DNA of 64,000 nucleotides from Bacteroidales bacterium (lineage in GTDB: Bacteria; Bacteroidota; Bacteroidia; Bacteroidales; Paludibacteraceae). Each line of letters opens with the position of its first letter. Position 1 is the stretch's first letter. Positions 61,209 to 64,000 of the stretch are shown here, one piece after another. The notes below the pieces were generated by a model, which was not told the origin of the DNA, searched no databases, and worked only from the letters and a program-made list of their open reading frames with translations. The stretch is from contig JAAYSS010000047.1 of NCBI GenBank assembly GCA_012518275.1, positions 19,058 to 83,057 on the forward strand, read 5' to 3'. The position numbers and the translations under genes are program-made.

Positions 61209-61239
61209 CAAAAGTACTACATTTCAATGATATGACAAA
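61209..61239 (-). promoter_or_regulatory. Consensus promoter for SRP RNA and tRNA-Thr
   Basis: On the minus strand TTTG (61236-61239), a 19-bp spacer and TACTTTTG (61209-61216) predict a start at about 61202-61204, the 5' end of the SRP RNA. Confidence 0.8.
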
Positions 61240-61397
61240 ATTTCGGGAAAATAAAATTCGTAAATTCAAGTGTAAACTCAAATAAATCCATTATTTTATC
61301 GTTTAAGAATTGCCAGTAAAACTAAAATGCGTAATATTGCAGATGAAATGTTTTGGCAAAATCTTTGTAAAGAAGAACCTATAAAACAAGTAAAACA

Positions 61398-62654
61398 ATG
61401 AAGATAAAACACTCATTTATAATAGCTTTTTTTACAGTGTTTTGTGCTAATATGATGCTGGGACAAGAGGTTTTTCATACTCAGATATTCAAAGATAACA
61501 TCAAAACGCTTCAAGTAAAAACGAATGGTAATCCACTTTCAGAGCCTATAATTGAACTTAATAGCAACGATGTTCTGACAATTAGTTTTGATGAAATGTC
61601 TCACGAAGGACATTCTTTTTCTTATGAAATAAAGCATTGTAACACCGATTGGACTGAATCGAACCTTTCATCAGCTGAATTTATTCAAGGATTTTCACGT
61701 GGTTATGTTGATGATTACACACTATCGGTGAATACTACTTTTTTATATACCAATTACCAATTTTCTCTGCCTAATAATAATGTAAATTTTAATGTGTCAG
61801 GCAATTATATTGTTAATATATTTGAGGATAATGATAGAGATAATCCTGTTGTCAGTCTTCGATTTTATGTCGTAGACCCGAAGGTGGAAATTGTGCCGCA
61901 AGTTCGCGGAAACACAGATTCTGAGCTTTACAGCTCCAAACAACAAGTTGATTTTGATATCCTTATGAGAAATTATAAGATTCAGGACCCCCATTCAGAA
62001 TTAAAAGTAGTAGTTCGGCAAAACGGACGTATGGATAATGAAGTCACTGACTTGAAACCGACCTATTATTCTTCGGGTAAATTAAGCTATATGAACAACC
62101 GTGATTTAATTTTTGAGGGTGGAAATGAATATCATCGCATTGATTTTTCATCCATCTATAATTACGACGAACGGATTAGTGAAATCAAATTTGTTCGCCC
62201 GCATTACGAAGTTTTTGTGGCAGAAAATTTCATCCAGTCCAAGCTACCGTACCAAACCGATTTTGATATAAATGGAAAATTTGTGATTAATTATCAAAAT
62301 GGTTTTGATAGTGATTTGGAGGCAGATTATATGTATGTTCATATTTTTCTTCCTGTGGAAAAGCAACTTGAAAACGGAGCAATTTATTTGGGCGGATACT
62401 GGAATTATAATCAAATGAATGAAGCATCTCGGATGAGTTATGACTCTTATAATAAATTGTATTACAAAACTTTACTCTTAAAACAAGGAGGATACAATTA
62501 CCAGTTTTGGTATCTGCCCAAGCAAGCAGAGAAAGCCCTTGTAAAACCAATCGACGGAAGTTACTGGCAGACTCAAAATGAATATGCGATTTATGTTTAT
62601 CATCGTCCATGGGGTGGGAGATACGACCAGCTTATCGGGGTGACAATCTTGTAA
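61398..62654 (+). CDS. Type IX secretion system plug protein (DUF5103 family)
   Basis: The 418-residue protein has a signal peptide (ending MMLGQ). Its N-terminal domain has the family landmarks YEIKHCNTDWTESNLSSAEFIQGF and YTNYQFSLPNNNVNFNVSGNYIVNIFEDND. The C-terminal part contains YLGGYWNYNQMNEASRMSYD and a final PWGGRYDQLIGV. DUF5103 proteins have been identified as the periplasmic plug of the SprA translocon. Presence with porQ and gldB in one window supports a working type IX system. Confidence 0.85.
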   Translation: MKIKHSFIIAFFTVFCANMMLGQEVFHTQIFKDNIKTLQVKTNGNPLSEPIIELNSNDVLTISFDEMSHEGHSFSYEIKHCNTDWTESNLSSAEFIQGFSRGYVDDYTLSVNTTFLYTNYQFSLPNNNVNFNVSGNYIVNIFEDNDRDNPVVSLRFYVVDPKVEIVPQVRGNTDSELYSSKQQVDFDILMRNYKIQDPHSELKVVVRQNGRMDNEVTDLKPTYYSSGKLSYMNNRDLIFEGGNEYHRIDFSSIYNYDERISEIKFVRPHYEVFVAENFIQSKLPYQTDFDINGKFVINYQNGFDSDLEADYMYVHIFLPVEKQLENGAIYLGGYWNYNQMNEASRMSYDSYNKLYYKTLLLKQGGYNYQFWYLPKQAEKALVKPIDGSYWQTQNEYAIYVYHRPWGGRYDQLIGVTIL

Positions 62655-62684
62655 CAAAACACATTTAATCAATTTCAGGACAAT

Positions 62685-63950
62685 ATGCTTGTTTATAAAT
62701 TTGGAGGCGCATCAGTGCGTTCAGCAGAAGGAATTAAGAACATTGTTAAAATTGTTTCCGGTATTAAGGAAGACTTGTTTATTGTTGTATCAGCAATGGG
62801 CAAAACTACCAACGCACTGGAAGATGTGCAGGCAGCCTTTATGAAAGCTGACCGCGAAGGTGCACTAAGCAAACTCAGTGAAGTTGAAACCTATCACAAG
62901 CAGATAATCAAAGAACTTTTTGCTGATGAAGCAAACGGAAATACTGCTTTCAAGTCGGTGTTCGATGAGTTGAAAAGTCTGATTGAAACTGGTTTAGGAG
63001 ACGATTATGATAGATGGTACGACCAGATTGTTTCTTACGGCGAGATAATTTCTACGATGATTGTGGGAGCCTATCTTACGGAATGTGGGCTATGCAATAA
63101 GTGGCTGGATATGCGAAAATTGTTGATAACCGATAGTAATTTCCGTGAAGCTAACGTTAATGTGTTTGAATCCGAGAAAAGATTTAAAGAAGTAGTCCGT
63201 TTTGATGATTGCAAAATTTATATCGGACAAGGTTTTATCGGCTCAAACATTCAAGGGAGACCAACTACACTCGGTCGAGAAGGTTCGGATTATTCCGCTG
63301 CCGTGGTGGGAAATATACTTGATGCAGAGAGTGTTACGATTTGGAAAGATGTTCCGGGGGTGTTAAATGCCGACCCACGAATTTTTGAGAAAACGGTTCA
63401 TATCCCAGAATTGACCTATCTTGATGCCGTGGAGCTGGCTTACAGTGGCGCACAAGTAATTCACCCAAAGACCATCAAGCCTCTGGAAAACAAGCAGATA
63501 CCGTTATATGTTCGTCCTTTCAACACCCCAACAGAAGCAGGCTCGGTCATCAAATCTGAAATCGCGAAGCCGATTGGTGTTCCTGTATTAATTTTGAAGA
63601 AAAACCAAGTGCTTTTCACACTTCGTCCATTGGATTTTTCATTTATTTTAGAAGAAAGTTTATCGTGGATATTTATGGTAGTGGAGAAATACCGCCTGAA
63701 AGTTTCTCTGATACAAAGTTCGGCTGTAAGCATATCCATTTGTGTAAATAACAGCCGTTATCTCCAACGTGCATTTGATGAACTTTCAACTGATTATCGG
63801 GTTTCATATAACAAAGACTTGGAATTACTTACTATACGTGGTACAAATCCGGAAATAATTAAAGAAACAACAACCGGAAGGGAAATACTTGTGCAGCAAC
63901 GGACTCGTCGGATTGCCCGTTTTGTGATGCGTGAAAAAACTATAAAATAA
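62685..63950 (+). CDS. Aspartate kinase
   Basis: The enzyme phosphorylates aspartate at the head of the lysine/threonine/methionine/DAP pathway. KFGGASV at the N-terminus, the GREGSDYSAAVVG motif (about 205) and VTIWKDVPGVLNADPRI form the kinase domain to about residue 290. Two ACT-like domains follow (VLFTLRPLDFSFILEE, SLIQSSAVSISICV), so feedback control by an amino acid is likely. It is 30 bp after the plug gene; no homoserine dehydrogenase part is fused. Confidence 0.93.
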   Translation: MLVYKFGGASVRSAEGIKNIVKIVSGIKEDLFIVVSAMGKTTNALEDVQAAFMKADREGALSKLSEVETYHKQIIKELFADEANGNTAFKSVFDELKSLIETGLGDDYDRWYDQIVSYGEIISTMIVGAYLTECGLCNKWLDMRKLLITDSNFREANVNVFESEKRFKEVVRFDDCKIYIGQGFIGSNIQGRPTTLGREGSDYSAAVVGNILDAESVTIWKDVPGVLNADPRIFEKTVHIPELTYLDAVELAYSGAQVIHPKTIKPLENKQIPLYVRPFNTPTEAGSVIKSEIAKPIGVPVLILKKNQVLFTLRPLDFSFILEESLSWIFMVVEKYRLKVSLIQSSAVSISICVNNSRYLQRAFDELSTDYRVSYNKDLELLTIRGTNPEIIKETTTGREILVQQRTRRIARFVMREKTIK

Positions 63951-63984
63951 AAAACGGTTTCAATTAAATTAAAACCGTTTTGTT
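63951..63984 (+). terminator. Terminator of the aspartate kinase gene
   Basis: AAAACGGTTT pairs with AAACCGTTTT around an 11-nt loop, followed by GTTGG. The last 16 bp of the window show nothing further. Confidence 0.75.
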
Positions 63985-64000
63985 GGTGCGCAGGATGAGG

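Overview
The window is chromosomal DNA from a member of the Bacteroidota, most likely the order Bacteroidales. The evidence is consistent: -7 boxes of the form TAnnTTTG (several with a TTTG box 19-20 bp upstream), type IX secretion genes (PorQ, GldB, a DUF5103 plug protein and one probable cargo), a FecI/FecR/TonB-receptor set, a NagB-LmbE fusion, adjacent DUF6452/DUF6048-like genes, and a DUF4199-GT2 pair. Species cannot be named from the sequence alone. Several track ORFs begin at GTG or TTG upstream of a better ATG; I moved those starts.

Positions 1-17500 are mostly housekeeping. They hold a partial ClC channel, a polyprenyl-phosphate sugar transferase, Sua5/YrdC, tilS divergent from folC, aspA divergent from porQ, cutC, then cmk-ispH-pfkA, a low-molecular-weight phosphatase, a small lipoprotein, a nagB-LmbE fusion, a conserved small membrane-associated protein and hemW. 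Positions 17600-20020 are a decay zone: a broken pirin gene, tRNA-Pro, and two internally deleted IS30-type elements flanking a tRNA-Met with a near-perfect promoter.

Positions 20100-44800 return to core genes: prs, a second phosphofructokinase of a different sequence class, an outer-membrane barrel/RND/LolA-like operon, ftsK, nth, a DUF4199-GT2-crcB-DUF run, transketolase, mntP, an MscS-type channel, an ABC-2 exporter, a CPBP protease, radC, a LOG-like protein and gldB.

Positions 44965-50725 are a compact integrated element of about 5.75 kb in the 3' end of a tRNA-Gln(CTG) gene. It is bounded by a 16-bp duplication of the tRNA end and carries an exact 23-bp repeat near each end. It encodes a tyrosine integrase overlapped by an unrecognised 220-residue protein, then an excisionase-like HTH protein, a VRR-NUC nuclease and a replication-initiator-like protein, a GRPKGT-type small basic protein, two small helical proteins, a 68-residue protein, and a strong candidate small RNA. 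It has no recognisable capsid, conjugation or mobilisation genes. It looks like a phage-satellite-like or plasmid-like integrative element and is the best candidate here for an undescribed system.

Positions 50800-61000 hold an accessory surface-uptake region: a LRR/DWGDG secreted protein with a type IX-like C-terminus, a lipoprotein, an STN-containing TonB-dependent receptor, a FecR anti-sigma factor and a divergent ECF sigma factor, with intergenic spaces full of palindromic mosaic repeats. Positions 61000-64000 hold tRNA-Thr and the SRP RNA (one minus-strand transcription unit with a near-perfect promoter), the type IX plug protein and an aspartate kinase.
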